Below, in pieces: positions 1 through 10,640 of a DNA stretch of 64,000 nucleotides. The notes below the pieces were generated by a model. The model was given only the letters and a program-made list of their open reading frames with translations, was not told where the DNA came from and did not search any database. Every line of letters begins with the position of its first letter. Position 1 is the stretch's first letter. The DNA comes from Takakia lepidozioides (taxonomy: Eukaryota > Streptophyta > Takakiopsida > Takakiales > Takakiaceae): NCBI GenBank assembly GCA_030704615.1, contig CM060733.1, positions 64,540,001-64,604,000 of the forward strand, written 5' to 3'. The position numbers were made by a program, and so were the translations under genes.

Positions 1-1
1 C

Positions 2-2974
2 AGGAAAGTAACGTATCTGCCTCCCAAAGTCGATGGCAATGTCATCTTCGAGTTTCCACCTGTTACTTCCTCAAACAAAGCCTCAGGGATGTTAACAGAC
101 ATGGATCGAAAGCATGACGGACACCCCTGGTGTGTGACGAAGACCAGTAGCACGAAAATTGCTGATGGTGTTCGTGTACGATACGTCCTCTATGCGGGGA
201 AGCTGAGGTGCCTCAATCCCGCCTGCTTCCACTTTCTTTCCAAAGGAGGGCGGAGAAACGAGACGGATTGGACTGGCACAATGCATCATCCATTCATTGT
301 CTCCAGCCAAGCTCCCGCGGGTACTTTCAAGTGCGCACATTGCAAAGAACCACCAACGTGCATGTCCATGTGCAGAGCCAAGCAATATTACGTTATCCAT
401 TTGCTCCCGGACTTGACTAGAGCTTGCATACACGTTGGGGTCCATTGCCACCCCTTGGCGAGAGGCAACATGCGTGAGGCTGTGCAGGAAGCACACGACA
501 TCATAAAAGAGGAGGTGAAATTGAGCCCCGGAGCCAGACCAAAGCAGATTCAGCTGAAGGCAGCCCACAAGATTGCTCTTGGCAAAATCATGTCTGAAGA
601 TGGTTCAGACCGAGTGCCCTTGAACGAAGAGGAGATGCTTGACCTGTTGGAGTCCGTCTCGCACGTTTGTAGTCCGAATGTGCGGAATCACATCGTATCT
701 TGCAAGCAGGAGTTCGGCCGGGGGTCGGACATGCACTCAATCCTGGAGGTGAAATGAATGACTGGATATGACTACATCCAAGGTAGCAGGTTTCCAGGGC
801 AAGGCAGCGAATCCGATCGTTGTTACATTTTTAAAATGTCGACGTGTGGGCCTGGGAGTGGAGTCGACTTGGTCACTCGCATGACAACTGGAAACTTGTC
901 GAATGCTTGGGTGATGTTTGATCACATCAAGCGAATTACAAACCATCAGTGGGTGACTATGGGTACGCATGTTTATGACTATCACTCCAAGAGGCTCATG
1001 ACAATTGCAATGTGCGAGATGAAAGGGGAGGACACACAGTCGGAGATGCATCTGTGGGAGGGCATAAACAAGCAGATGGCAAGGGCGGGATTGCCAGAGC
1101 CCAATTTCAGGGGATTCATGGCAGACAACGCTCAGGCCAACTGGGCAGCGGTGCGGCGTGTGTACGGTGAGGACCCCAATGTTCCAATGGAGGGGAAAGA
1201 GAGATCCTGTGGATTCCATTGGATGCAGAGTCTATCCCACTACACTACCAAATTTGTTGCTAGCTCATTCCAGGCTGAACACCGTGTCCTTTGTACGGCA
1301 TGGAAGGATGCACCCACATTTGATGACGCGGAGGTTAAGTTTGCTATCATCGAGGCTTGGTGGAACACGTCAGGTGCAGTGGAGACAACCAATCTGGGAG
1401 CCTTGCACAGCTGGTTGGGGTGGTGGCATTTCCAGTATCGACAGTTCGGACAGTACATGCGGGAGGTATGATGCTGTCATTTTCGTGCAATTGTCTTTCT
1501 ATTACGGACCTTTCCATTGGTTCCTCACCATTGTCTGTGTCCTTGTAGGAGCGGTGCTTGGATTCCGACACGGACATGCCGAACACGAATATGGCAGAAT
1601 CAGTGCACTCCTCCTGGCGAGCGTCTTCTGCCGCACATCTGGTGGACGTAGTGACGGCCACAACGGAGGACATCAACAGAGCAATCATGCAGCAAAGCCA
1701 CGTAGTACAAGTTCCTGAGCGGGAAACAATGGGGCTTTGGGCCGGACAGGGAGGAATTGTTGGTGCGAACAGCTTCGAGGTCGAAGAATCCATTGAAATG
1801 GGCGACAGCATTGCGAGAGAAGATCAAAGGGACGCCTCTGCACCGCAGAGGTGAGCACCTAGAGGGGGACGTCCGTACTCGCCCTGTGAGGCGGAGGATT
1901 GAAGAGGAACCCGGGTGCGAAGAGGATTCCTGGAGATCCGACAGGAACATTCGGACAGCACCTCGAGGGCCCGTCATGTTGGCGCACAATGTGTCTTCCA
2001 GCAGTGGAAGCCCTCGCAATTCCAGATCGCCATCGCCTTCAAGCGGGGATTCCATGCGAGAAATTCCCACCGCTTGCTTGCCCCAGATTCCGCCCTCTGT
2101 TATGCAGTATGGCCAAGCCATTGTGGAGACGACTGTGTCTGCGTCACAGTTGAGAATTGCTCGCACAAAGCCGTTGTTTTGAGGCAGGTGTTCCGCAATT
2201 CGAGTGGATACACGGCAACGTTGTTTAGAGATGATAAGGAGGAATCCAGATGGTGTTGTCTCTGCTCCTACTTTTACAGGAAGATTTGTCCATGCAAAGT
2301 TTGCGGAGGCGACAACCACCCAGTTTTGGTTCTGCAGGCATGACATTATGACTTGCGTGTATGGAAAGCCCAAGTACGGCATACAAACAATGCCAGAGGC
2401 TCCCCCGGGCCGGTGGAACCAGGCTGCGATCTGAGTCAGGATGAGGCCGACGCCCTTACCGCCGCAGGATTTCGGATGGTGCAGCGCACTGACGTCCCCA
2501 GACAACCATTTCCGCTTCCACAGCCTCCACCACCAACCCCTATGAGAGCAAGAACAATGGGACCCGACAGCTCTAAGCATCCTACACACGGTTGGGGGAA
2601 ACCGAAGAGGCGGTGACCTCCCTCAAAAGTGAACGAGACAAGGATGGGGAATGCACTTCGGATGAACTGTACAATCCAGAGCTCGACAGAAGTGCCCCCA
2701 CCAGGCTTCGGGCGTGTGTATCAGATGGCCACGGCAGGCTCAGCTGTTCGCAATGAGGTGTACACCATCACCATTTCAGAATTACCCACCTGCAATTGCA
2801 CCGACTTTCAGATCATGGCGAACAAGGGGCATCATACTGCCCTTGCAAGCATCTGTACTACGTGTACCTAAAGAGACTCCGGTGTAATTCCACAACTCAT
2901 CACTTCATACATGCACCAGGGTTGAGCCCCCAAGAGGTGCACACTCTTCTGAATATGGATCCAGGGGACCAGTG
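2..2974 (+). pseudogene. MULE transposase with SWIM zinc finger, copy A, 5' truncated and frameshifted
   Basis: The reading frame is open from the window edge and matches copy B (56,113-58,200) residue by residue. It begins with Cys/His-rich sequence (RCLNPACFHF, then KCAHCKEPPTCMSMC), probably zinc-binding. The DDE core follows: first Asp in VMFDHIK (920), second Asp in FMADNAQANW (1124), a CGFH motif near 1210, and Glu in NTNMAESVHSSW (1597), which lies in exon 2 after an 83-bp phase-0 intron. The C-terminal SWIM finger is CNC (near 2790) plus CPCKH (2838-2852). Lesions: an in-frame TGA at 755-757 where copy B has CGA, a frameshift between about 1757 and 1854, more frame changes at about 2180, 2340 and 2600, and one just before CPCKH. 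Catalytic and zinc motifs survive, but the product cannot be full length. Confidence 0.85.
1466..1548 (+). other. Phase-0 intron of the MULE transposase
   Basis: GTATG at 1466 and a pyrimidine-rich tract ending TTGTAG at 1548 bound an 83-bp intron. Removing it joins YMRE to ERCLDSDTDMPNTNMAES in frame. The catalytic Glu therefore lies on the second exon. Copy B keeps the same donor (GTGAGT at 58,201) but nothing after it. Confidence 0.75.
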
Positions 2975-3732
2975 ACCTTGGCTTGCGGTCCCAACACAAT
3001 GGTACGCCCATCCTTTTCGGATCCTGTACTGCTACAAGTAGCTTTGACTCTGGCCACAGAAAGGTCCGACTTATGTCTTGCCTACCAGTAACCTGATTAA
3101 CTTGAACTAAGATAATACTATGTCATTCACTCGTGTTTCCACGTGCATGTATTTTTGTGTGTTGGAGGGTTCCTGTTTTTCTGCTCTCCCAAACTTTGCT
3201 TTCCTCATTCGACCCCCGGCAAGGAAATGCGGCGCCGCATTTCCAAGTAACGTCGTAGGTACTGGTAGATGCGGCATTCACCAACACCAAACTGCCTAGA
3301 AATTTCGCACGTGCGAACCCTAATGCGGCACCGCATTTCCTAGTTGAGTCGCAAAACTTTCCCGCCGAATACTGGAAGATGACAGAATTGTGCAGACTCT
3401 ATTGGTTCAGTCGCGGCAAAAGGGTCAGCTTCATTCCAATGTTAAGGCATGTAAAACCGCGGAATACTCTATACAGGCCAGTATGCGACGTCCTTTTGCC
3501 GTGGTATACTGGATTTCTCGTTGCACGGTCACTCATTTCCATGAGTGGATCTAAAAAACCATGAGCGGAGTTGTTACTGACGACATATCTTTGCCGCATT
3601 ACAGGATCTGTAACTTCCAAAAACGGCAAGGTCAAATATAAAACTATTATTTTAATACTTGTTTAATCTGCCGCATTTCCAAATTTGGAGGAGTCCGCTC
3701 ATGAAATCCGCGTGTCTTAGACTTCGGCTCAC
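2975..3732 (+). repeat. Non-coding 3' flank of MULE copy A with GGCGCC-centred palindromes
   Basis: No coding signal is visible. A perfect 22-bp palindrome lies at 3223-3244 (AAATGC, GGCGCC in the centre, GCATTT). A near-palindrome AATGCGGCACCGCATT follows at about 3320-3336. These share the GGAAA / GGCGCC / TTTCC grammar of the large arrays at 21.4, 26.8, 35.7 and 50.6-55.9 kb. The rest is AT-leaning and featureless to me. Confidence 0.6.
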
Positions 3733-3799
3733 CGCTCATGCGGCTCATGCGGCTCATGGCTCATGGCTCATGGTTTCTGCTCATGAAATAGTAAACCTC
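3733..3799 (+). repeat. MULE right terminal repeat (GCTCATG cluster), copy A
   Basis: Several GCTCATG words (GCTCATGCG, GCTCATGGC) lead into GCTCATGAAATAG and the element end at 3799. The same word cluster closes the elements at 18,774, 39,395, 50,481 and 58,646. It is the shared terminal signature of the family and probably the transposase-binding region (inference). Confidence 0.75.
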
Positions 3800-3961
3800 A
3801 GTGTGTACCACACTATATAGGATGTTACCTGGCGAGGCTGAATGGCTCGAGGGCTGATAGCTTGTTGCCCAAATGTGGGTTGCCCTCTGAGATATTCTGG
3901 AATGCTCGGAGCCTTAGCTGCCCCCTCCAAGAAGGGCCATAAGCTGGTCAGAAGAAAATTA

Positions 3962-4830
3962 TCATTGTGCGCCTCTACAGAATGACTTCTCCAAGGCAGT
4001 GGGAAAATTGCGTTGTATCTGTGGGAGGAAGTTACGTGGTTGCATACAAGACCATGTTGCCACTTCAAAGTGTTCAAAACACTTGTCCAAAAAAGCTTTG
4101 CAACCAGGCCTTACAACAACCATCTTGCTACCACATAATTTGTGCTCAAGGCCATTTGGAACCACAAACGCATTACCGCTCCCGACATGGACGCACTCAC
4201 ACAGCAAGCCATTAATATCTAGGATGAGCAAATGCTTGCCCTTCTCCACTGTTGTGTGCACGACCTTCTCCTGCATGAATTGAAGGTTGGGAGTGGAAGT
4301 GACAACCGTGGGTTGCTGGGTAATATCGGCCTGCCGGGAAACAAGGTCAATGGTCCAGGGTTGTCTCGGATGTCCCCACCGCGACAGCAGCAGGCCGGAG
4401 TTCTGCAGGCGCCTCCACTACCGCACAATGTGACAGAACTGCACGAAGAGGCATAAGTTCCTTGGCAGGGGTGTCCTCCCCTCCACCTGGGCCAACATGC
4501 TCCACCTGCACATCATCCTCGAATGCATCAACTGGAGTGACGTTACCTGGTGACATGCCAGGCAAGTCAAACCTGTCCTCCGACGTCTCGAGGCTGAAGG
4601 GCCAGCGATGCAGGAGCTGTTTGTTGCGGACGAGCCCACTAAGGCAGGTGAGGAAATGCTGATCCCAAATTTCTCAGCAATGGCCTTCTGGTACATCATC
4701 ACATGCGATATTGTAGCCTTTAAATCCATTATATCTTCGTGTTGTGCACCCTGTGCTCTTTCCATATCCTCCACTTTGCGAGCAATTGTTGAATACCCAG
4801 AGGTCCTCTCCTGCCAGGTCCACGCAAGTC
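3962..4830 (-). pseudogene. Coiled-coil plus FCP1/NLI-type HAD phosphatase fragment
   Basis: On the minus strand, 4276-3962 reads KGKHLLILDINGLLC and later VVRPGCKAFLDKCFEHF and VATWSCM. This resembles the plant FCP1-homology (NIF) family: a HAD phosphatase motif I, here DINGLL, and an RPGxxxFL segment. Canonical motif I is DxDxT; here the second Asp is Asn, as in many plant relatives. Upstream (about 4830-4350, in shifting frames) lies a short helical stretch (VEDMERAQGAQHEDIMDLKA) and an acidic linker. Two or more frameshifts separate the parts (near 4570 and 4350), and the phosphatase fold is cut short near 3962. MULE copy A ends 160 bp away. I read it as a duplicated host-gene fragment, not a working gene. 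Confidence 0.6.
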
Positions 4831-6521
4831 CATGAACAACATGAGAACATCATGCCGCTGGTAGGGAAAATGCCTAGAACAAAAGAATCGACAAAAAATG
4901 GGAGAAAGAATGTTCACGTGGATCTCACCATCCGCTCGCTGGTCAATGTTCTGCTTACTGAACCTTCCTGGATTTCATGCAACGATGGACTTCGGCCTCG
5001 CTCCTGTGCCTGCATTAGTCATGTACCAGCTCAGTATGCTAGCATGGTCAGCCATGACGAGCGACATACCATTCTGGGACAACAGTGATTGAACAGAGGT
5101 TTGTCAGACATACTGTTGGTATGCAACCAATATTGGTGTCCCCGCGCCCACTGACGTAGTCACTATCTCTCCAGTAATACAGAAAGTTGAGTGACAAATG
5201 CAGCTAATGCAGAAGAGTAATCACCAGCACAGCACTACCCTATGTTAATGACCACAAAAAGTCATGTTAACACTCACACTCACACTCACTATTGCAGTTT
5301 CAAGTACTGCCCTGACATCATCATTGCACAACAACTCTAATCAGAGCCTCCTCTATCCACACTTACAGACTGGTATGCAAAATGAGGACCCCACCCACTA
5401 CACACTAACATGTCACAATTCCATCATTCCAAAAAACCCAACCTCACCTAGCTGATTACATACAAACAGTCCAAATTAAAGCCCACTTTGGATGTCAGAC
5501 CCAATTGGAAATTCCCTAAGCATGAGTGCAGGCTAGTTTCCTGGCTTAATACAAATTATTGCACCTCCAGAACTCATAAAGCAACAATTTCATGCAGCTT
5601 CACAACTCTGATAATAGATATAATCTAGAATCAGAGAATGAGAGCAGCACTCAGGCAAGGACATCAGCACAATATGTCTAAGCAGCAACTGGTGAAAATC
5701 ACATCGTCACACAGACCTCGCACTCCCCGAATATAACTTTCATACGATTCTACTTGCCTTTCTTGATGAACATGAGGGACAACTTACATGAAGTTGCACC
5801 ACTATTCTGACCATGGCGAGACCCAATTGGAAGAAATACAGAAATGTAACCAAGGCATAACAAAATTGCAAAATTGGGTCTCTATCTCCTTCAAGAAGTC
5901 TAGCAAACTGTATTACTGACCACTTACCAGGACCAAGCAAGAAACATTAGCATTGTACTTGACGATTGCAACCTCGCCCAATTTTACATATGACTACTAC
6001 GTAGCTCTCACAAAAAACTCATACCGCAAAAAACAGTCCATTTGATTTGCTATCGAAGTGACTCTTGGAAACACCTCCACCCTTAAAGATGTGCTGGGTA
6101 GGGTCTCCCTGCAATAGAAAAGGCTAGTAGCACTCGGGAAATGAAGCGTAATTCAAGAAACTTGCCTCCCCCCTTAAAGAAAAGCCTACAAGCACTTTGC
6201 AACAAGGTGAATGAACACCTTAGTTCACTCCATAGGCAGCACCCCTTCAAGAAAACCCTGATTGCACTCCACATAATTTGGATAATTCAACTGGTGGCAC
6301 TTCGTAGTTCCCTCCTAACATGGTGTAAAATGGGGGAAATGGACACCCCATTATAGACAACGTGTCACAACAATCAGCCAAGGCAAAGAGGGCAAACAAA
6401 CTGATGTGTGAACTTACAAACCGAGCCTCAACAGATGCCTTCCCACCACGTCCTGTTTTTGAGGGCTTCTTGATAGATGAATTTGCAACCTTCATGAGGG
6501 CACTTTTTGCGCTGAATCCTG
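4831..6521. other. No gene recognised
   Basis: Short frames only, none conserved or motif-bearing. A CACTCA microsatellite lies at about 5270-5290. The stretch is AT-leaning and may be intron or 3' flank of the minus-strand frames to its right. Confidence 0.4.
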
Positions 6522-6869
6522 CTATCTTTGGGTTTTCAAGGCAACGCCAAGTGTCTTCCTCATGAGCTCATAGTCAAGACCACGTGGCGTGTACGCAAAT
6601 GTAGAGTTTAGAATCCTGTATATTTCTTCAATGATAGATTCATCCTGCGCTACAATATGCATTGACATGTCACACAAATGCCATATTTGGCCTTTGAGGG
6701 CTACATGCCAAGTATTGCGTGCTAGTCCAATGGGCTCTCCAGCTTTGTCAACTGGAAGCACTTGAGGGGGGAGTCCATCCTCCTCTCGAGCATCATGGTT
6801 TCGGATTGCCTCTGCCCTGGCTCGCCTGTTCGCCCGCCTCAAAGCATTAGCTCGCTCCTTCTTGGTCAT
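6522..6869 (-). CDS. Unrecognised C-terminal part of the 6.5-10.6 kb minus-strand protein
   Basis: 115 codons starting MTKKERANALRRANRR, a strongly basic helix, followed by a globular-looking segment (WHVALKGQIWHLCDMSMH) and ending ALKTQR. It overlaps the end of the preceding frame by four bases. Composition and continuous direction suggest it is the next piece of one longer protein, split by a frameshift or an intron near 6870. I do not recognise the family. Confidence 0.4.
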   Translation of the reverse strand: MTKKERANALRRANRRARAEAIRNHDAREEDGLPPQVLPVDKAGEPIGLARNTWHVALKGQIWHLCDMSMHIVAQDESIIEEIYRILNSTFAYTPRGLDYELMRKTLGVALKTQR

Positions 6870-8098
6870 AGGGATGTCTTCCTTTGCCTCCTTAGGTGGT
6901 GGGGCAGATGGGGGTTGCCATGGGGAATGGGGGGCGGGACGGTATCACCCACCGTATGGCCCAAAAGGTTCGTATGGTGGACGTGTAGATGTCGGGTAGG
7001 CATGTGGGTCTGGGAGGTAAGTTTAAATTGTACAACTTGTTGTAAGCGCTGGCACGCAAAATTAGTGAACGTCCTGAACTCCTTATCTGTATAGGTAAGA
7101 GGTGTGCCAATGACTTGGGAACAGTGCAAGTATTTCCAAGCCTCATGTCCCCTAAAGAAAATATCCTCAGGGCCGAATTTCTGTGTTGTCAAATTGTTCC
7201 AAGCCGAATGAAACCATGAACAAAGTTGGGAATCCTTCTGCATCATAACTTTTGCATCATATAGGTACATATGAGGTGGCACTGAAGGTAAGACCCAATG
7301 ATCCCCACTGGAATAACTCAGAAATCGCGATTGCATCCTCTGCTGCTCAATGTGATAACGTGCCAGAAAACAAGCAGCATAGTATAATCCACAGCCCATC
7401 ACAATACTTGATACCTCCTTGGTTTTGGTATAAATGTACCCATGTACAACTTGGAAGACAATTAATTCCTTCAACATGGTACCTGCTTCAGACCAGTACC
7501 TCGCAAAGTGATGATCCTCAATGGGTCGATTGTTCGGAAGAACCTTAGTCCTAGTTGCCACTGGCAGCCAAATGCGCATGATCTGGTAGTAATGTGCCAA
7601 CGACTGCGGAGGACTAAATTCCTTCCAAGCCAAATCCAACACAATGGGAATTTGGTTGAAGGGCATAATCATAGCCCGACTGTACTCCCGTGTAGCAGGA
7701 GTCTTCGGTGGGTTAAAAACAACATCCCCCCATACCTCAGGCTGTGGTGTGGCTGTAGTAACAACAGGGTCAGCTACCTGCACAGTCACTTGCTGTGGTA
7801 TTGGTACCACTGGCCCTTCTACCACTGGCATCTCCTGTACCCCTTGCGAAGAAGACTGAAAAATTAGAGTTCTGGCATGTAAATAAGTAGCCATTAGCTG
7901 CTCCTCAGGTACAAAGACTCTCTTGTCAATATTTGAACTCAGGTCATCCACCTGAGTCTGCAGGCCTTCTACATCCTCCTGTAGCTCTGCTATCCTACTA
8001 TAGACATTGTCTATAGTAGTTGTGGCAATGTTCTGCACCTGCAGTCTGAGCTCATTCATCTCGCCTTGGGTGAGCTTCCGTGGTGCTTTACCTTCCAC
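6866..8098 (-). CDS. Unrecognised 410-codon reading frame, middle/C-terminal part of a long protein
   Basis: The frame opens at a GTG codon (8098) and overlaps the stop of the upstream 676-codon frame by 11 bases. Residues 1-70 are helical (QNIATTTIDNVYSRIAELQE) and look like a continued coiled coil. A Pro/Val-rich linker follows to about residue 120, then an aromatic-rich globular region to about 350 (HYYQIMRIWLPVATRTK, GCGLYYAACFLARYHIEQQ, CSWFHSAWNNL). The last 50 residues are His/Pro-rich and probably out of frame. Long open frames in the same direction argue for one gene with one frameshift or small intron near 8090. No known domain is recognised. Confidence 0.5.
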   Translation of the reverse strand: MEGKAPRKLTQGEMNELRLQVQNIATTTIDNVYSRIAELQEDVEGLQTQVDDLSSNIDKRVFVPEEQLMATYLHARTLIFQSSSQGVQEMPVVEGPVVPIPQQVTVQVADPVVTTATPQPEVWGDVVFNPPKTPATREYSRAMIMPFNQIPIVLDLAWKEFSPPQSLAHYYQIMRIWLPVATRTKVLPNNRPIEDHHFARYWSEAGTMLKELIVFQVVHGYIYTKTKEVSSIVMGCGLYYAACFLARYHIEQQRMQSRFLSYSSGDHWVLPSVPPHMYLYDAKVMMQKDSQLCSWFHSAWNNLTTQKFGPEDIFFRGHEAWKYLHCSQVIGTPLTYTDKEFRTFTNFACQRLQQVVQFKLTSQTHMPTRHLHVHHTNLLGHTVGDTVPPPIPHGNPHLPHHLRRQRKTSL

Positions 8099-10118
8099 CT
8101 GGCCCTTGTGCTAACCAGACCTGCATAAGGTGGTTATCCACCAAGTCGTGTGTGGCACCTATGAGAGTCTGCTCCTCTGTGAGCCTGTATACATCTAACT
8201 GCTGCTGTAAAGCCTCCATGCGCTTCGCATGAGGTTCAACCAAACTCGCATAGGTAGCAGCCAGATTATTGGCTTCCTTCCAAGCCTTGTTAGCCACAGA
8301 GAGTTCATTTCTATTGACCATGACTGTTTGTTGCAACTCCAGGATGTACCTCTCTTGGTCAGCCTCAACCTGTCTGTATTGCTTGAAAGTATTCTCATTG
8401 CGACAGATTGTATTCTTCATATCAACAATGAGTTTCGCCTGCTCGATTATCTCTGCCTCTGCCTTCATACATCTCTCCCCTTGTCTGTTAACTTCTAATG
8501 CAGTTTGCTCAAGAGTAGTTGTGAGTGTAGCACATTGTATGGTCATCCTCTCATGTACTGCCTGCAACTCTATACGTAGTGCATTCACTTCTTGCAACTT
8601 GCCCTCATGCTTCACCTGCATTTGGTATAACTGTTGTTTATGTGCTTCGTGCAACTGGTCCTGCGCGAGGCCTGCTTCAATCAAATGTCCATTGGCCAAC
8701 TGCAAAGCAGCCTTTGTGTCCTCTAACTCTTGCTGTAACTTGAGATTGACCTCCTCATCGACCTTGTTTGCACACTTAGTGGCAAGTCGAGCCTCAAACT
8801 CCTTCCTGAGTTCCTCCCTCAAAGCTGCCAATTGGGTAGATGGAGCATGGGATTTCACATAAGTGCCCAACAAATTAAGTGTTCTGCTTATGGAACTCAT
8901 AAGCATGGCCTGCTGAGGGTCATCATGGTGAGCTTGCTGCTGTTCTTCCTGATCCTCAACAGTGTGATGCCTCACCAACCATTCAGGCCATTGCCCCACC
9001 AGATTCTCTTCCTGAACCACCTCATCCACCACAGGTGCTGCAGTGTCCTGATATGCTACCCTTGGTACCTCCATCACAGGTGTGGGTATTACATGCACAG
9101 CAGGGTTTTCCCTGGACAACCGCTGCACCTCTGGAACCACTGATTCCCCTACCAAGCCAGAGTTTTCATAGAGAAGGTCACCCTTCTCAATTTCGGCCAC
9201 GACCTGCTCTTTAGTGGGAATGTCCAACCTTTCTCCTTCCAGAGCAATTGGGGGTGATGTCACAGCATGTACTAACTGTGGAACCTCTAAAACAACTGAG
9301 TCAATTGGTTGTGGTGGCTGTGGTATCAAAGTGACTTCCTCTTCCATTTCCGAAGGCTGTGTTTCCAATAATAACAGCTCTCTGTGCTGCTGTGCCCCAT
9401 CTTGCACAAGAGCTTGGGAAACATTATCGTGCGGTTTCCATGAAGCTAGTGGATCCGCCACTACAGTCATACCCCGCCTCTGTCTCTTAGATTGGTGTTG
9501 CCCTGCCAGTCCACCCTCACTGTGTGAAGAGCCCTGCTCTTCAATTGCAGTGGTTTCTGCCTCAAACACTCCCATCTCCTTACGTTCCCGAGTATCAAGT
9601 ATGCAAGAATCAAGAATTATTTGGGCAATGACTGGACCGGACACAATGATCGGAGACTTAGCAGCAGTGCCCTGTAACCTCTTCATCTTGTCCACCAATC
9701 CGTTGTACATTAACTCCGCCCAAGCGACATCCTCTCCCCTCAAAGCTTTCAGGATCTCCTCTGTGAATGACCTGCTCAAATACTGTTGGTTCTGTTTCAT
9801 GGCAAACAGAACGTTCAATATTTGGCCGACTTCCCTAAGCCCTGGGTACTCGGCTTTGGTACAAGCGTAACCTTGAGTTTTAAAGAAACTCCCTTCTTGG
9901 AACAAATTCCCTATCTGCAATCTTGCCCTGTGCTCATCCACATCCACATGTCCTGATGGCAAATCAAACAATTGCTGCAGGTACTGGTGAGTAATTTCTA
10001 TATCTACTCCCCTCACCTGAGTAACTCCCGTCCGAGGCTCAAAATTCTGAAGAAATTGTATCATGAACTGCCGATGATGCAAGGACCAGTCCTTGCGTAG
10101 CAGCCCCTCCAATCGCAA
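8088..10118 (-). CDS. Unrecognised 676-codon coiled-coil protein
   Basis: This is the longest uninterrupted frame in the window. The N-terminal 170 residues look globular (DWSLHHRQFMIQFLQNFEP, GVDIEITHQYLQQLFDLPSG, LSRSFTEEILKALRGEDVAW). Residues 200-420 are low complexity (Pro, Val, Glu, Gln). Residues about 430-660 form a long heptad-like coiled coil rich in Glu, Gln and Leu. The true start may lie upstream: the same frame continues above a single TAG (10,131-10,133) into the next entry. The general layout (globular head, disordered middle, coiled coil) is common in plant mobile-element-associated proteins, but I cannot name a family. An unbroken frame of this length beside decayed neighbours suggests recent function or recent copying. 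Confidence 0.55.
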   Translation of the reverse strand: MRLEGLLRKDWSLHHRQFMIQFLQNFEPRTGVTQVRGVDIEITHQYLQQLFDLPSGHVDVDEHRARLQIGNLFQEGSFFKTQGYACTKAEYPGLREVGQILNVLFAMKQNQQYLSRSFTEEILKALRGEDVAWAELMYNGLVDKMKRLQGTAAKSPIIVSGPVIAQIILDSCILDTRERKEMGVFEAETTAIEEQGSSHSEGGLAGQHQSKRQRRGMTVVADPLASWKPHDNVSQALVQDGAQQHRELLLLETQPSEMEEEVTLIPQPPQPIDSVVLEVPQLVHAVTSPPIALEGERLDIPTKEQVVAEIEKGDLLYENSGLVGESVVPEVQRLSRENPAVHVIPTPVMEVPRVAYQDTAAPVVDEVVQEENLVGQWPEWLVRHHTVEDQEEQQQAHHDDPQQAMLMSSISRTLNLLGTYVKSHAPSTQLAALREELRKEFEARLATKCANKVDEEVNLKLQQELEDTKAALQLANGHLIEAGLAQDQLHEAHKQQLYQMQVKHEGKLQEVNALRIELQAVHERMTIQCATLTTTLEQTALEVNRQGERCMKAEAEIIEQAKLIVDMKNTICRNENTFKQYRQVEADQERYILELQQTVMVNRNELSVANKAWKEANNLAATYASLVEPHAKRMEALQQQLDVYRLTEEQTLIGATHDLVDNHLMQVWLAQGPGGR

Positions 10119-10130
10119 CTCCCTTAGCAG

Positions 10131-10640
10131 CTATACTGCCTGCGGTGCTGCAATTGTTTGCTTCTGCAGTATCGTGGTGCTCTTCACCCTGATATCCTCC
10201 ATTCCCCTCACTCTCTTCATTCTAGACAAACAAAAAGGCTTTGTTTGAAACAGCTGAAGGAAAGCTTGCAGGGCACAGAGCATGAAGGTATGGTTGGTAC
10301 AAAATGGAACAGGTAAGTGCGTGTAAGCCTGTGGGGCTTGCAAGTAATGAGTGAGAGAAAATGTACTCTCAATGCTTCCGTCCTTGTGCCACTGCGTGAG
10401 AAGTAAAGCGAGTGTGTAATCCATTACATCTGCCATAGCTACAAAACTAGTGCTTTGATTGCCCCTGCCGTCGAGACCTTGGCTATTCCGAGCCACCCCG
10501 ACTCTTCCGCTCATAACACTTCCTATTTCTTGTTCTTGTTTCTTGGAGGGACCTACCTGCCTGTAATTCACACTCCTGATTGGCTGTGGACTGCTTAGGT
10601 AATTTCTTAATTCCACCCCCTCCATGGACATTCCCACTTG
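10131..10640 (-). CDS. Unrecognised N-terminal segment in frame with the 676-codon protein
   Basis: Same frame as the 8088-10118 entry, separated only by TAG at 10,131-10,133, which could be a mutated CAG. The plausible coding part contains DVMDYTLALLLTQWHKDGS, a short sequence that looks globular and helical. The open frame runs on to 11,048, but beyond about 10,640 it crosses a 19-base poly-T tract and low-complexity sequence, so I do not count that part as coding. Confidence 0.4.
   Translation of the reverse strand, partial: QVGMSMEGVELRNYLSSPQPIRSVNYRQVGPSKKQEQEIGSVMSGRVGVARNSQGLDGRGNQSTSFVAMADVMDYTLALLLTQWHKDGSIESTFSLTHYLQAPQAYTHLPVPFCTNHTFMLCALQAFLQLFQTKPFCLSRMKRVRGMEDIRVKSTTILQKQTIAAPQAV

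Larger units (their letters stand above)
1..3799 (+). mobile_element. MULE-type DNA transposon, copy A, right part (left end outside window)
   Basis: The segment holds a decayed MULE transposase reading rightwards and ends at 3799 in GCTCATGAAATAGTAAACCTC-like sequence. That end matches the right terminus of the complete element at 50,481-58,646 (one C/T difference over about 20 bases). Bases 3800-3808 (AGTGTGTAC) would be the right target-site duplication; its partner lies left of the window, so duplication cannot be tested here. The transposase sits close to the right end in both copies. The insertion abuts the FCP1-like pseudogene that starts just after it. Homology to copy B is seen directly; the MULE assignment rests on transposase motifs and on the 8-9 bp duplication of copy B. 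Confidence 0.8.
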
